A DNA stretch of 64,000 bases from Enchytraeus crypticus (GCA_905160935.1 CAJHZI010000711.1:754501-818500), one strand, 5' to 3'; counted from the stretch's first letter, positions 44,871 through 56,954 are shown. Notes: a model not told the origin generated them from the letters alone. Program-made: numbers and translations.

Positions 44871-45802
44871 TAGCATTATTATTAGGGGTGACATTATTAG
44901 TAAACATGTAGATGGTTTGGTCAAGCTTAAAAATGGTTCGCTGCTCTTATTTCTAACCTTTTAAAGTCTCTTTCTAATCCAATAATTATATATTATTGAT
45001 TAATTAATCATGTAATCAAATTATAAAAGAAAATACAGGTTTATTAACATCTAAAACAAAAATTAGGGACAGCCGCTGGTTAAAGTTTTATAACCCAACT
45101 TAACTCAACCGATCTAAGCACTGCTCCAACTCAACCAAAAATACATCTCAACCTCCCAAGCCAATCCAAATTTAAACAGTATATCTAAGTAATGTTCCCA
45201 ACCTACCGTGTCAAAGACTCCTTCAGTTTCCACATCTTAAGAGAGTACCTCGGATTGCATAGTGTCGGTGCGTTAAGCTACTACATGTGTTTTAGTAATT
45301 TCAGTACGTTAATAAAAACTGATAGCGCAAACAGCTCGTCTGATTTCAAGAAGAAGACGAATGACGAGGCGTTTCTAGATATCAAATCATAAGAACTTTG
45401 CGCAATCATTGTCGAAATATGATGTAGAATTTTCTTTAAGAATCTTATTAAAAAGTGAACCAAAGAACAGTTAATCTTAAGCACCTGTAAATGGGTTCCA
45501 TTATTCATGTCGCGTTGACTTAGAACTACTTTTCTATGTACAGAAGTATGGTAGAGAGAATTCTTTTTACTTCGTAAAGGGAAGTATTTAATATTTAATT
45601 AATTCTCGGCTTCAGCTAAATACATGCATAACGATTGATTGATAACTTCTATTGCGTTTTGAAGTTGTATATTTTTATATTTTATATTTTTACATTTTAT
45701 ATTTTTATATTTTCATATGTTGATCATAACTATTTTGTTATACAAATATTTCACTATTTCACTCCAGAAAATTTCGTATAAGTAATAAAAGATCAATTCA
45801 TT

Positions 45803-45930
45803 AAAGCTGGTTAACGTTAGTTTCCTCACTAGAAAGCGATGTCAGTGACCGGCGAGCCCAGGATTTGAACACCGTATATACTGATCCGCGATCGAATATC
45901 TTTCCGACATCGCCACTGACTCCAGCCTAA
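45803..45930 (-). mobile_element. tRNA-derived SINE, family A
   Basis: GGTTAACGTTAGTTTCCTCA, GCGAGCCCAGGATTTGAACA, CTGATCCGCGATCGAATATC and GCCACTGACTCCAGCC. Confidence 0.85.
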
Positions 45931-46559
45931 AAAGGTTATCCAATGGAACCTACATATTTATTCATTACAGCCTACTTATTTATTCATTATGACCAATTAA
46001 TAATTTACATTAGCCGAACTGCCCCTAAAACTCCGCAAAATCTTCAGGCAATTTATACAAATATTTGACAAAATTTTAACTGAGACTTACTTAGAATTCT
46101 TCGACTTAGTAATTTAAGTCTTAAATAGGAGTTTCTACTTCCAATCTACTTTCAGAATTAAGACAGCTTATAGTCTTATATAAATGTCATAGAAGAAAGT
46201 TCTTTATCAACGGTTGAACATTAAAGGAATATCTGTATTTATTTATGAATATATACCACCACATTGGTCCTAATTGTAATAGTTTATGCCAAATCAGCCT
46301 ATCTTAGTTCATGTATAATCTGTTGAAATATAACGATGAGTTTATTGAGATATTTGAAAGCAGTTACATCAATATGAACAAATGCCTCAATTAATGATAT
46401 TTTAATATATCTGATTACATAGTCATTACTCATTAGTTACTTTTTGCTATCAAAGAAGTTACCAAAAAAACCCAAATATTTACAGCTTTGAAACTATCCA
46501 AAAGGAATTAGATTTAAGTAATATAAATTTTAGATTTAACCCTTTCAGTACTACCGGAC

Positions 46560-46775
46560 GTATATTGCAATCATCATCAGTATCATCGTCATCATCTTCC
46601 CCTCAATCTAAGTTTAACTAGGGTCAGTATTTAGAAAATTTCATAACCATTTCTGGAGCCTAGCTCCCAACCGAATGCCCCTTTCTGACGTTGGTTTGGA
46701 TCTTAGTGCTTTGTCGCCTTTTATGACACGTGTAGTCCACGATTGTTCTATTCGTCAGCAATCCTAACAAAATAC
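46560..46775 (-). mobile_element. Dispersed family E with (GAT)n tail
   Basis: (ATC)n, then CTAAGTTTAACTAGGGTCAG, TGGATCTTAGTGCTTTGTCG and CCTTTTATGACACGTGTAGT. The GATGAT run is the tail on the sense strand. A second copy of the tail side lies at 48540-48600. Confidence 0.7.
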
Positions 46776-46945
46776 GGGTAAGATTAATTACTATAATAGT
46801 TATTATAAAATCAACCAACTTTTATTTCCGGGAGTAGACTAACTCCTTGTAGTTTACAAGTTAATATCATAAGCAAAAGCTGTTACGTAAGCTACTTTAC
46901 TAGTTTTAACTTTATCTAAACTATTTCAAATAAAATTTGACCTAC

Positions 46946-48432
46946 TTGCGTGGTGACAGAATCATCTTAAATGATGAGCCAAGTACCGGTTTATCCACGA
47001 TGACACTGGTGTTGTTGCTAGCATGTTTTATACTGTTGTTGCTTTCGCTGCACAGACTCAAACTGTTACTCTTTCCGTTACTATTACCAGCTGGCGGTCC
47101 ACTGCTTGCTAATGCATTGCTAATGTTTAAACGTTCGCTACACGAGCTGCTGGGTGGACCTTTGCTACATCTGCCTGTATTGCTATTAGCGTATCCATTT
47201 CCTTGACTTCCTACTCCAGAATCCTTATGGAAACTTACTCCGCCATCGAAACTTTCGGAGTAATTTATGTGGCCAGTTTTAGGTTTTGAAATGTCCAGAT
47301 ATCTGTCATTCATGCAGTGGTTGTTTATTCCGGAATGCGTTTGCCTTCGCCGTATCAAATTCTTTGTAGGAATGTTACCACAAGTGTTAGTGCTATTGTC
47401 AAACCTATGATTTGATTTATCGGGTTGTCTGATGGTAGATAAATAGGATGGAGTTAAAATAATACCGTCAGCGCATTGCAGTGAGGACCCCACATTAGGA
47501 TCTTGTCTAGTTCTGCTGCTGCACGTGTCGCTGCTGCAGCTGCTGCAGCTGCTGCTGCTGCCGCTCAGCTGTGATAAATAGCCTGCGTCACTGCTGGGCT
47601 GTGTGACATCATTAATTAAGACGTCATCGATATGTGCTAACTGTGATTCGTCATAGATTATTGCTGTTTTATACGCAAATTCCGATACAATATCATCGAC
47701 AATTGTCAAATCGTTATTTCTCCTATCCACTGAACTGGTGCAGCTTCTTTGGGCTGCTTCCATGTCGAAGCACTGAGTGAAATTCGCTGAGTTCAGGACG
47801 GACTTGTAATCAGTGGATTCTTTGGAAAAGTTCATTGACCCGTGTGGGGCTGGTGTTACCACTTCTGTCTGACAAAAAACTGGATGAACTGAGTCGTCGT
47901 TATTCCAGTTCTCCACTTCAACAACAACAGTTCCATCCTCATCCTTATTGCCTGAACACCTAACCTCAGCGCTTTCGTTACTCGCCTTGATTGATGACAA
48001 ACCTACTGCTCTCTCATCAAACTCGTTTATAGTACCTGTAATGGAACTATCAGCTACTTTACAAGCCTCCATCGGGTAACTATCTGTGGAGTCGATCGCA
48101 ATGCACTCGCTCTTTTCTAAGTTTTCAACACAGTCTTTAGCTTGTGTTAGATCGTGTATGAGATCTTCCATATCACACTTGTTCAAAGAAACATGCGAAC
48201 AGTTTTCGTGATCTGATTGGTTTGCGATGAAGTTTTTGTTGTATCCATTTCCAAGTTTTAAAGAGGCTGCTAAAGGAAGGATTGAATTAATACATTCAAT
48301 GCCTTCATAGACATGGTCCTCAAGTCCTAAAGTATGTCGACATTGCGTAGGCATCACTGTGACGTCATCAATATTAGAGCTGTTAGGAATGACGTAGTCA
48401 ATGTTTGAGTTATTTACACAGCAGGTTTCCAT
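46946..48432 (-). CDS. Large Ser/Asn-rich coding exon, unknown identity (possible 5' exon of the LNX-type gene)
   Basis: The longest open frame in the window: 495 codons from an ATG with an in-frame TAA six codons upstream. The composition is protein-like, unlike the many repeat-derived frames. I recognise no folded domain and no RING. Visible features are a Ser/Cys-rich run (about residues 290-310), DAGYLS at 282-287 and DSGVGS at 404-409. Both resemble the beta-TrCP phosphodegron DSGxxS, the second exactly. The frame ends MILSPRK-stop, but 2 nt before that end of frame lies CGCAA/gtaggt, a 7/9 match to a donor, leaving phase 2. The first zinc-finger exon of the LNX gene at 15475 needs phase 2 and would restore a Lys codon. 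A single-exon gene or a separate gene remain possible. No promoter element was identified. Confidence 0.7.
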
Positions 48433-48539
48433 GACTTTTAACGAAATTTAAGATTCTCTGGTATTTAGATTTTTAATAAATTAAATAATTCTAAAAATTA
48501 AAGTAAATATATAATTACTAACTAATAATTATCTAACTC

Positions 48540-48625
48540 ATCATCATCATCATCTTCTTCTTCCATTGAAGCCCAGTTTAACTAGGGTCACGATACGAAT
48601 AAACCTAAGCCAATCCTCTTTGTCC
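48540..48625 (-). mobile_element. Dispersed family E, tail side only
   Basis: (CAT)n, TTCTTCCATTGAAGCCCAGT, TTAACTAGGGTCACGATACG. Confidence 0.6.
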
Positions 48626-48984
48626 CACAATGTATCATCAGTCAATCCCCCATTTTTCATGTCCTATTAGTCACCGCATCTAATGTCATTCTATTGATTA
48701 AGGGCATTCTATTAATTAATTTTAAAGTAAATTTATTAATAAATATAACACATTAAATACTTTCTAGCAATAAAAGTTTAGATTGGATTAATGATTTTAT
48801 TAGTTCACTCCTACTAGAGATGATAAATAAAAATAAGGTTCAAATTACTGCTCCAAATTATTACTTGATCTTAATTTTAGCGTTAAATTAACTTTGCATT
48901 GTTAATAATTTTCTTTAACATTTTCTAGTCAGAGAACTTAACAAGTTTGGTTGATATCAAAGCAAACAATGAAGTGATTTGAAC

Positions 48985-49045
48985 GTCCTGACATCATCCT
49001 TGCATGAGGAAACGGACGTTAAACTTTATTATTAAACTTATTAAA
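48985..49045 (+). mobile_element. SINE 3' domain
   Basis: ACGTCCTGACATCATCCTTG, CATGAGGAAACGGACGTTAA, ACTTTATTATTAA. Confidence 0.75.
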
Positions 49046-49737
49046 TTGTGAACGTCTTCCAGACGCTTTACTACACAAGAGAATTATTTATATAGGAGGG
49101 CATTGTGAGAAATTCTGTTACGTTATTAGCACCGGCTTTATTTGCGTCAACTCTCATTCTTAGTTTAGTTAGAGTTCATGATTTTTTGTTAGAGTTCAAG
49201 ATTGTGGTGTTTTCCATCAGAGAGTGCTTGAAGTAATAAACTACTGATTGAACGCAGATGCACTTAATAATTAATTTCTCTTTAAAACCAATTATAATAA
49301 AGATACGCTATTTTATTTTGACTGGTTATTTAATTTACTAACTTTGAGTTTTATTATTGACTACTGTCATTTTAATTAGCTTTATTATTATCTTTCTTTC
49401 ACTTTCGTTTCTACGAGTTATTAGCTTACCTATTTAATAATATGTAATCTTACTTGTTTTTAAATTAATTTTTCGTTAGCCAGTACAAAATTTTATGTTT
49501 TAAATTCTGACTAAAAAGAGGTAGTAAGCGTATATTCGTCAACAGAGCAATTCTAATAAATTAGAGTAAAAAATATACTAGAAAAGCAATGTCTACATTT
49601 CACATAGAGCAGTCACTAAACGACTGCACTGTGACTGGAGCGATAGGGAGCTCAGCGATACTGAACTCTTGCAATACTGAACTCTTGTTACTGGTTCAGT
49701 CACTTCAACAACACGGCTAGTCTAGACTAGATCAGCT

Positions 49738-49754
49738 GACTCTCTCTCTTTCTG

Positions 49755-49786
<32 letters not shown>

Positions 49787-49870
49787 TTTTCCCTCTTTCT
49801 CTTTCTTTCTTTCTCTTCCCCTCTGTCTTACTCTCTTTTTCTTCTCTCTGTCTCTCTATTCCCTACTTTA
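49738..49870. repeat. (TC)n microsatellite
   Basis: Interrupted CT tract. Confidence 0.9.
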
Positions 49871-49924
49871 CTCTAGCTCTCTTATTCTATCTATTCACTG
49901 TATTTTACCGACTCTCTCTCACAC

Positions 49925-50035
49925 AGTTTTTGAACCTTCCTTTTTCTCGCCGGCTTGATTTTGTCTCAATAGTGCTCGATGTTCTCATTAATGACTTTAG
50001 CACTCTAATTGTTGTTGTTGTTTTTGTTGTCAGAA
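49925..50035 (+). mobile_element. Retroposon 3' end, TTG-tail family
   Basis: CTTTTTCTCGCCGGCTTGAT, TTTGTCTCAATAGTGCTCGA, TTAGCACTCTAATTGTTGTT. Confidence 0.8.
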
Positions 50036-50379
50036 GAGGAAGCGTAATTATTACTAAACTCGTTAACCTTATTTTAGCTTTAGTTAACAGTCACTTAGTT
50101 GAAGAAGGAATTGTGGAGTTTCAACGAATTCATGCCTAAGTGTCACATTTGAGCGAGATTGTAAATGTCGCACGATTGATCGGTGGAAACGCCATAATGA
50201 ATTCAGATGAAATGATTAATTCAGAGCACTAACATTATTTGCATAAACACATGAATTCATTATGAGAATTTAAAGTAAATTTAATTAGATGACTAAAGTA
50301 AATTTCTGTCGACTTTTTATCTAGACTAGTCATTGAAACCAGTTCGTCATATTTTACCAGCTACACTTAGAATATAGTT

Positions 50380-50640
50380 GGTACAAATAGGCAGTTGATA
50401 AATGTATTAAGAAATAGGAAGAAGAGTTAGATAGGACACAGTCTAAGGGGGGAGTCTACTAAGAGAGGTCATAAAAGGTAGAATGGAAGGAAAAAGAGGC
50501 AGGGGCAGGCCGAGATTAGGTATGTTAGATGATTTAAAGACCCACTCATCTGTGGAAATGAAGAGGAAAGAGAAAGACAGAGAAGAGTGGAGGCCTATAT
50601 ACCATGGACCTGCCAGTAGGCAGTGCAGTAAGAGAGACAC
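50380..50640 (+). mobile_element. LINE 3' fragment with RT C-terminus remnant
   Basis: Encodes RGRPRLGMLDDLKTHSSVEM, KRKEKDREEW like the end of the element at 19652. It ends ACCTGCCAGTAGGCAGTGCA plus AGAGAG. The N-terminal part of the RT is absent. Confidence 0.9.
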
Positions 50641-50659
50641 TTACAATATTAGCCTACGA

Positions 50660-50760
50660 GTCGGTTCCACGCTTGCTCGACAAGCAAGAGGCATAGGATT
50701 CAAATCCCAGCCAAAATCCTCTCTAGGTATCAATCGAGTTTGCGAAATAAATGCCAAACA
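50660..50760 (+). mobile_element. tRNA-derived SINE (diverged)
   Basis: GGTTCCACGCTTGCTCGACA, B-box GGATTCAAATCCCAGCC. Confidence 0.45.
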
Positions 50761-51029
50761 CAGCAATATAGTTTAAAGTTAACTTATGGTCTGTTCAAGG
50801 TTGATTAAATATATTTACTAGGTGCATGCAACGATATAGATCATGTATAGTCCTAGCGTACAAGTTAGCTTTAGCCTTTAACTTAAGTGTTACTGTTTAT
50901 ATAATCCTATTTGTCCTAGATGCATTTACGAAAAATGGCAACTTTAAATGACCTGAGTTTAATCAGAACTTTTCTATTCTAATATGGACGTTCTAGCACT
51001 GTAGCATTTCGTTAGACACTAACTATCAT

Positions 51030-51108
51030 TGAGAGAGAGAAATAGAGAGAGAAAAATAGAGAGAGAAATAAAAAAAGAAAGTAAGAGAGAGAGAGAAAGA
51101 GAGAGGTC
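51030..51108. repeat. (GA)n microsatellite
   Basis: Interrupted GA tract. Confidence 0.85.
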
Positions 51109-51609
51109 TTACAGCTGATTGACTTTTTCTACAATGCTTTTCTTACTTCGCCTTACATCAATAGGAACAAGTCAACAGCTCCTATGCATGCTTCGTGGAA
51201 TAAGACGACGAGTGACTGGGAGTGGAAGAATGGAAGAATGGAAGAGCGGTAATGGAAAGAACTCCAAGGACACAATGTGTTAGGCGGAAACACTAATGCA
51301 GTCCAGCGAGATATCGTAAAAAGACGTCCCAGCCAAGTGTTGTAAATGACTCAATTTCCATGAGAAAATAATTTATTTATTGTAAGTATGGCAGGTCACT
51401 TTTGTTTTACTGTTTTAGATATTGATATACGACAACGATTAACTGATCGTTAGCTGTTGCATATTTTTCTGTTATTTTTCTTCCTGTCAAATGTTGACGA
51501 ATAAAGAAGTGGATATAAATATGAATTGTTTGTTAAATATAAAAAGAAATGAAATTTTTTAAAAATTCTCTATATGAAAAGAAATATGTATTAATTAAAG
51601 ATTAATATA

Positions 51610-51725
51610 GTTCATACATAGTTAAGAAGCGATATAAAAGAATCAAAAGGCAGAGGATAGAAATATATTTAGGAGTTATATGCCATGGACCTGCCAATTG
51701 TAAGTGCACTACGAGAGAGATAAAA
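51610..51725 (+). mobile_element. LINE 3' fragment (diverged)
   Basis: GGAGTTATATGCCATGGACC, TGCCAATTGTAAGTGCACTA, CGAGAGAGA. Confidence 0.75.
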
Positions 51726-52086
51726 GCATATAGAAAGATTAGAGACACACAGAGGCGGACACTAACGCATACATACACATACACTGCGACACACACGCAC
51801 ACATACACAACAAAACGACTCACGCACGCGGAGATACAGTGAAGGGAAAACAGAGATGTAGACAGGGACTTTATCTGTAAAGGAATGTCATTGGGAGTTG
51901 GAACCGAATGGTTATAGAGATTTAGAATGAGAAGTGAAAGAAGAATAATAAGAGGAAATCAGTAGAGGAGTTGTCACCGATAGATCAGGATGTGTAGAAC
52001 ACTTCTCTTCATCCCTAGTATGAACTTGTTGAAGTGTATCGCTATTACGAAACCTTTCATTGTTATAATCTCGTTTCAAAATTAGT

Positions 52087-52854
52087 GTATGCAGACTGGG
52101 GCAAAAAAATAATCCCCTAGCGAAATCTCAACAACTTTAAGAAAACTCAAAATATCTCTACGAAATTTTCGGAGCTTCTAGGAGAGGAATTTCTGCGTAT
52201 ATCCTGCAAATTTGATGAAAATATTTTCATTAGTTACGAAATTATAGCATTTCTACGAGAAAAGTGCTAAAATCAATTTTAACAAGGCTTTTCGAAATGT
52301 CAGTCGTTCCTTTTAAAGAAAATAACGACCCTGAAAAGGGCCGTTTACTTAAGTGGAGGAGTTTAAGCCTGCACTACCATGTTAGCGACTCCAATAAATG
52401 ATGCTTAAAATTCGTTCTTATGCTAAAATTATTCCCAAATTTTGAAGAAAATGTCCGGTACTTTTGTTTAAAAAAGCCTTGTTAATATTGATTTTAACAT
52501 TTTTTTCGAAGAAACTCTGTATTTTTGTTACTTCTGAATATATTTTCACCAAATTTGTAGGATATGTGTAGAAATTCTCCCCTGGAAGCTCCGAAAATTT
52601 TTAAAAACTATTTTGAGTTTTGTCCAAGTTATTAAGACTTTTGACAAAAAAATCCTTGTTAAAACTGATTTTGCAATTTTTTCGTAGAAACGCTGTAATA
52701 TTTTTCCTGCTCAATAGATTTTCATCAAATTTTCAGGATATACGCAGTAATTCCTCTCCTAGACGCTCCGCAAACTTCGTAAAGAAATTTTGAGTTTTCT
52801 TAAAGTTATTGAGATCTCGCTAGGGAATTATTTTTTTTGCTCCAGTCTGTATAC
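52087..52854. mobile_element. Non-autonomous DNA element with long terminal inverted repeats
   Basis: The ends are GTATGCAGACTGG (52087-52099) and CCAGTCTGTATAC (52842-52854), reverse complements with one mismatch. The similarity extends inward about 200 bp: CCTAGCGAAATCTCAACAAC on the left corresponds to the reverse of GTTATTGAGATCTCGCTAGG on the right, and both sides have TCTAGGAGAGGAATT and GCGTATATCCTG. An additional right-arm copy lies inside at about 52470-52640. No coding frame. The superfamily is not assigned and the target duplication is not clear. Confidence 0.88.
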
Positions 52855-52974
52855 TGTGGTTTTATAGCCTTTTTATATGAAAATAAAGGCGCAGCGAGCC
52901 TACCAATGCTCTTCAAAGTTGCAGGACTTTACGAATGCCCAAGTCACCCAAACATAAAGAAATTTCATTTAAAT

Positions 52975-53040
52975 ATATTCAATCAATCATTTAATAAGAA
53001 TTTAATGTCCGGTTCCTCGCTAAAAGGCAATATCAGGGAA
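52975..53040 (-). mobile_element. SINE 3' domain with (ATTG)n tail
   Basis: TTCAATCAATCATTTAATAA, TTAATGTCCGGTTCCTCGCT, AAAAGGCAATATCAGGGA. Confidence 0.7.
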
Positions 53041-53714
53041 TAGAAGAGTGGACTAAATTCTCTCAATTGCTTCCTAGCTTTACTCTTTAATGCCATAAAT
53101 TTGACAAGATCAAACTCTATATTAAGAGGGATTTAACTTCCAACTTTCGAAGGCTCAAAATTGCAGTCTAAATTTTGTATTAGCCTTCAGAAGGAACAGA
53201 ATAGACTGGTGTGTTCTGGATTTAAATTACTCCCTACTGTCGAACTGTACTTAAGTCGGTATGCTTAACAACTATAATAATAAACATAATATTCACTAAC
53301 TCACTGTTCTATTCAACTAAACTTATGAAACAATGTCTTTCTTTCGTTAACCAATGAGCCACAACGACTTAATCTATTGCCATGAGGATGGTGTTGCCTG
53401 AACTAAACAATATCTCGGGGACGTGTCGACATCTGGCCGTGGTGACAATAAACAAGAGCTGATTTGAGCTCAAGACCTGAGCCAGATGTAAAGCGTTGTA
53501 TACAGAGATCACTGGCAACCGTTACCACACTGACAACTGTGGAAGATCTGATCGAACCGTGGCAGAGATTAGTACTAATAGCTATTTGAAATATTTAGAA
53601 ATCGTTATTTTAAATAAAATGGCAGGATTAAATGGCAGTTAATCCATTATAGAATTGAGGAACACAACGGGAAACCACCTCAGAAGCCATATTGTTTCCA
53701 AGCAATAGAAACAT

Positions 53715-53915
53715 TGAGGAATGCATTGGGGCCCACGGCGTCATAAGCAGAATCCATTAACTTTAAGAATAATGGTATATGAAAAGGAATGTAATAAATG
53801 ATTTAAAGATCCACTCGCATGTGGATACGAAGAGGAACGAAGGAAGATAGAGATGAGTGGAGGCGTTATGTATCATGGACCTGCCGGTAGGCAGTGCAAT
53901 AAAAGAGAGAGAGTG
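53715..53915 (+). mobile_element. LINE-related 3' fragment
   Basis: GCCCACGGCGTCATAAGCAG, ATTTAAAGATCCACTCGCAT, GTGGAGGCGTTATGTATCAT, CTGCCGGTAGGCAGTGCAAT. Same subfamily as 30790. Confidence 0.85.
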
Positions 53916-53919
53916 GCTA

Positions 53920-54065
53920 CATTAAGGTGTGGATAAGGCATAGCAATCTTTAAAGGCATTAATTCGTTAATCGATGTTGCGCTCTTTATGGAGCATGAAA
54001 AGCAGCATGTGAGTAGGAATTTGTACCTTGGACCTTCCGCTTGGCAGTACACTAGAAAGAGAGAA
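53920..54065 (+). mobile_element. SINE, family C
   Basis: GGCTACATTAAGGTGTGGAT, GCGCTCTTTATGGAGCATGA, TGTACCTTGGACCTTCCGCT, TGGCAGTACACTAGAAAGAG. It follows the LINE fragment directly. Confidence 0.8.
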
Positions 54066-54084
54066 ATTTTGGAGTATTACTAAT

Positions 54085-54345
54085 AGTCATTTAACATTTT
54101 AACTAATCGTCATTTAACATTTTAACTAATCGTCATTTAACATTTTAACTAATCGCCATTTAACATTTTAACTAATCGTCATTTAACATTTTAACTAATC
54201 ATCATTTAACATTTTAACAAATCGTCATTTAACATTTTAACTAATCGTAATTTAACATTTTAACTAATCGTCATTTAACATTTTAACTAATCGTCATTTA
54301 ACATTTTAACTAATCGTCACTTAACATTTTAACTAATCGTTATTT
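54085..54345. repeat. 23-bp minisatellite, about 11 copies
   Basis: Unit CATTTAACATTTTAACTAAT, CGT with few changes. Confidence 0.95.
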
Positions 54346-55467
54346 TAAATTGATAGAAATTGTTAATAGAAATTTAATAATCGTAATCGTACATTTTTGC
54401 CAATCGTCATTTTTAATTTTTTCTTTATTTTGAATTTGTAATAATCGTTTTTTAGATTAGCAAAGTTTATTATTAATATTATCAATTTTGTCGCTGAGTT
54501 GTCATTGAGATAATATAAAATAAAAGTAAAATTGGAATTACAATGAAGATAATCATGTAAATAAGTGCATGAGTGAAAAATTAAAAACGTAGGAAATAAA
54601 AAAATGGCAGATCGAATCTGTTAATTATTTATTTCATTGTGCCACTAGATAAGTAACTGATTGGATTAGTAACTAGAGAAGTAATTGAGTTTAGCATGCT
54701 TTGACTTATTTATCTTTCAGAAAGCTTCAGATTTAAGACTTTAACAGAATCGTTGTACTTGTATTTGGAGATAATTTTCTCTACATTTTAGTAGCTACAT
54801 CACTTGATATAAATCGATATGACTAAATACTCGTTAATGCTGTATGTTCATTCGGCTTCTTTAATATTAAGTTGTCTTTGTGTATAATTTGTATATTTCT
54901 TCTTGTATAAGCTGCACTATCACCGTAGCACAAATAAACGGCTTTAATTTTCCAAGTAAGTTCCGTAAAGTATCTCTCTCACTCAATCTCGTTCTCTCCC
55001 TCTCTCTCTCTCTCCATCTCTCTCTATCTCGGATACCTTACAAAGTTATTGTATCTCTTTGACAGCATTTCATTCTTCTTCTAATGCTTCGCAATGCGAT
55101 AACTTATGAAATCATTCTCTCTTTGTATTTATATGGAAACTTAGACGGCTGTAACGAACAGCTGATTTCAGTGTATGGCCGGAAGTAAATAGCGACTTGG
55201 GAATCATTAGCTCGATTTTCATCATTTTTTTTACAATTTGGACATCCTGTCATGATATAACATCATCAACACCAATCCAAATCCTCCTCCTACATCATTT
55301 ACTAATATCATCATCCTGAATCTAAGATGTTTTAGTGGAAGATATTCCGGAAGGAATCTTTTGAAGTTAGAATAAGTTTGACAGAAAAATTGGAGAAGAT
55401 TTTATGTTTTCAGCTGTCAATATAATCAGGTTTTACACCTAAAACTGACACAATGCATGGAGGACTA

Positions 55468-55580
55468 TGCTAATCAAGGTTAAATACTTGCTCAAGGTTA
55501 AGCAATCGATGAAGGTCAAGCCTTTAAACAAGGTTAAGCACTTGCTAAATGTCAAGCAGTCGATCAAGGTTAAGCATTTT
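55468..55580. repeat. Short imperfect repeat AAGGTTAAGC
   Basis: Six or so copies of CAAGGTTAAGCACTTGCT and variants. The Lys/Val-repeat frame over it is an artefact. Confidence 0.8.
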
Positions 55581-56423
55581 TATGACAAAAACTCCATTAA
55601 AATTAAATCAAAAATAAGAACTGTAGAGAACGTTGAAAATCTAAAAAGTAAGAGTCAAAATATTGAGATTTTTTCGTATATTTTAATGTAGTTTTAACGC
55701 CCATACTGGTTTACGTTTTTCATTCTATTAACTCACGTGTATATGTAGGCCTAAAGGCCTAGATGGAATACCTGTAATGTACAGCTTAAGAAAATTAAGT
55801 TACATTTAATTTATACTCTGTGTACTTGTTCATTTCACTTACGCACTTACAGAGATTATTTAGTTAGTGGCAGTAACTCACTTATGTTTTTGTCTTTTCT
55901 TCACTGTTAATTGTATTATATTTGATTAATGGATCTAAAACAAATAAATGTTTTCTTTAATGCTAAGTCATGTCGGATATGTGTTTTAACAAAATGCGCG
56001 TGTTTAATATCTAATTTAAATATAAAAATAAGAGAAATAATAAAGAATGGCAGAAATGACGTCAGACAACTATAGAACTCTCTGGTAATAATGATCAGAT
56101 ATACTATTACACTCTCATTTCATTCTGGAACGGTACATTGTCATCAGTCTCGAAGTGTGGATTTGGATCTCAGTTAGGGGGGAGACGCTGAAACATTTCA
56201 ATTAAACTCAAGGAATTAGCCCAGGTTTAACGTCGGTATCGGCTCTCAAAGATATGATTCATATAACCAGGTATAGTTGTCTATTTGATTTTTTGGTAAA
56301 TGTACTTATATAATGCCGTTCTCAGTCTTACATTGAAGTATTGGTTATTATTAGTATTGGTGTTAGTTAAGGTTTATTGAGTCTTAAGCAAGCATGCAAT
56401 TGCTTCCTGACTCTGTAGTGACA

Positions 56424-56520
56424 TGTTTATGTTATGTTATGTTATTTTATGTTATGTTATGTTATTTTATGTTATGTTATGTTATGTTATTTTATGTTAT
56501 GTGATGTTATGTTAGATGAA
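56424..56520. repeat. (TTATG)n microsatellite
   Basis: ATGTTATGTTATTTTATGTT repeated. Confidence 0.93.
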
Positions 56521-56954
56521 GTTAAGATCATCTTAACATCTTCTTAACATCATCACCATGTCAAGATGATGTTAGCGACGAGATGAGGATTAGAATCCGG
56601 TATATATTGAGCAGCGGTCAAAGCTTAATCTTGCTGCCATTACTTCAGCTAATTAAGGAGTCGATATTTGATAAACATGCCGGATTCTTAAATGAATATA
56701 AACGATTTTTTCGGATTCTTAAAAGAACAAGATGATTTATAGGGGAGCACGGCCCCTTTTGTATCCCCAGTCTTAATGTGGTTCGGTTGTCATGTCTCCC
56801 TCGTTAGACTAATCTAATCAACTGCTGTCTGGGATAAAGTGGACTCACATCTCCGGATAGGGACGCGGAATTGTGATCCTGTCGAGCTTCTCTTTCAATC
56901 TAATCCTTCACCACTGCCTCAAACTCCTGTCAACTCTCGTAATAGGAGCAGCGA

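Larger units (their letters stand above)
15476..46945 (-). other. 31-kb repeat-filled interval (intron if the large exon belongs to the LNX-type gene)
   Basis: I searched the minus strand for the RING exon expected before the zinc-finger exons (C-x2-C, then PCGH-x2-C) and saw none. One other candidate exon (29969-30154) is listed. Stretches not named separately (for example 17780-19230, 27890-29400, 34480-36880, 40830-42000) are AT-rich and I see nothing in them. Confidence 0.4.

Noticed and set aside
45192-45508. Overlapping plus and minus frames of 66-75 codons
   Set aside because: Neither shows a family signature; likely chance.
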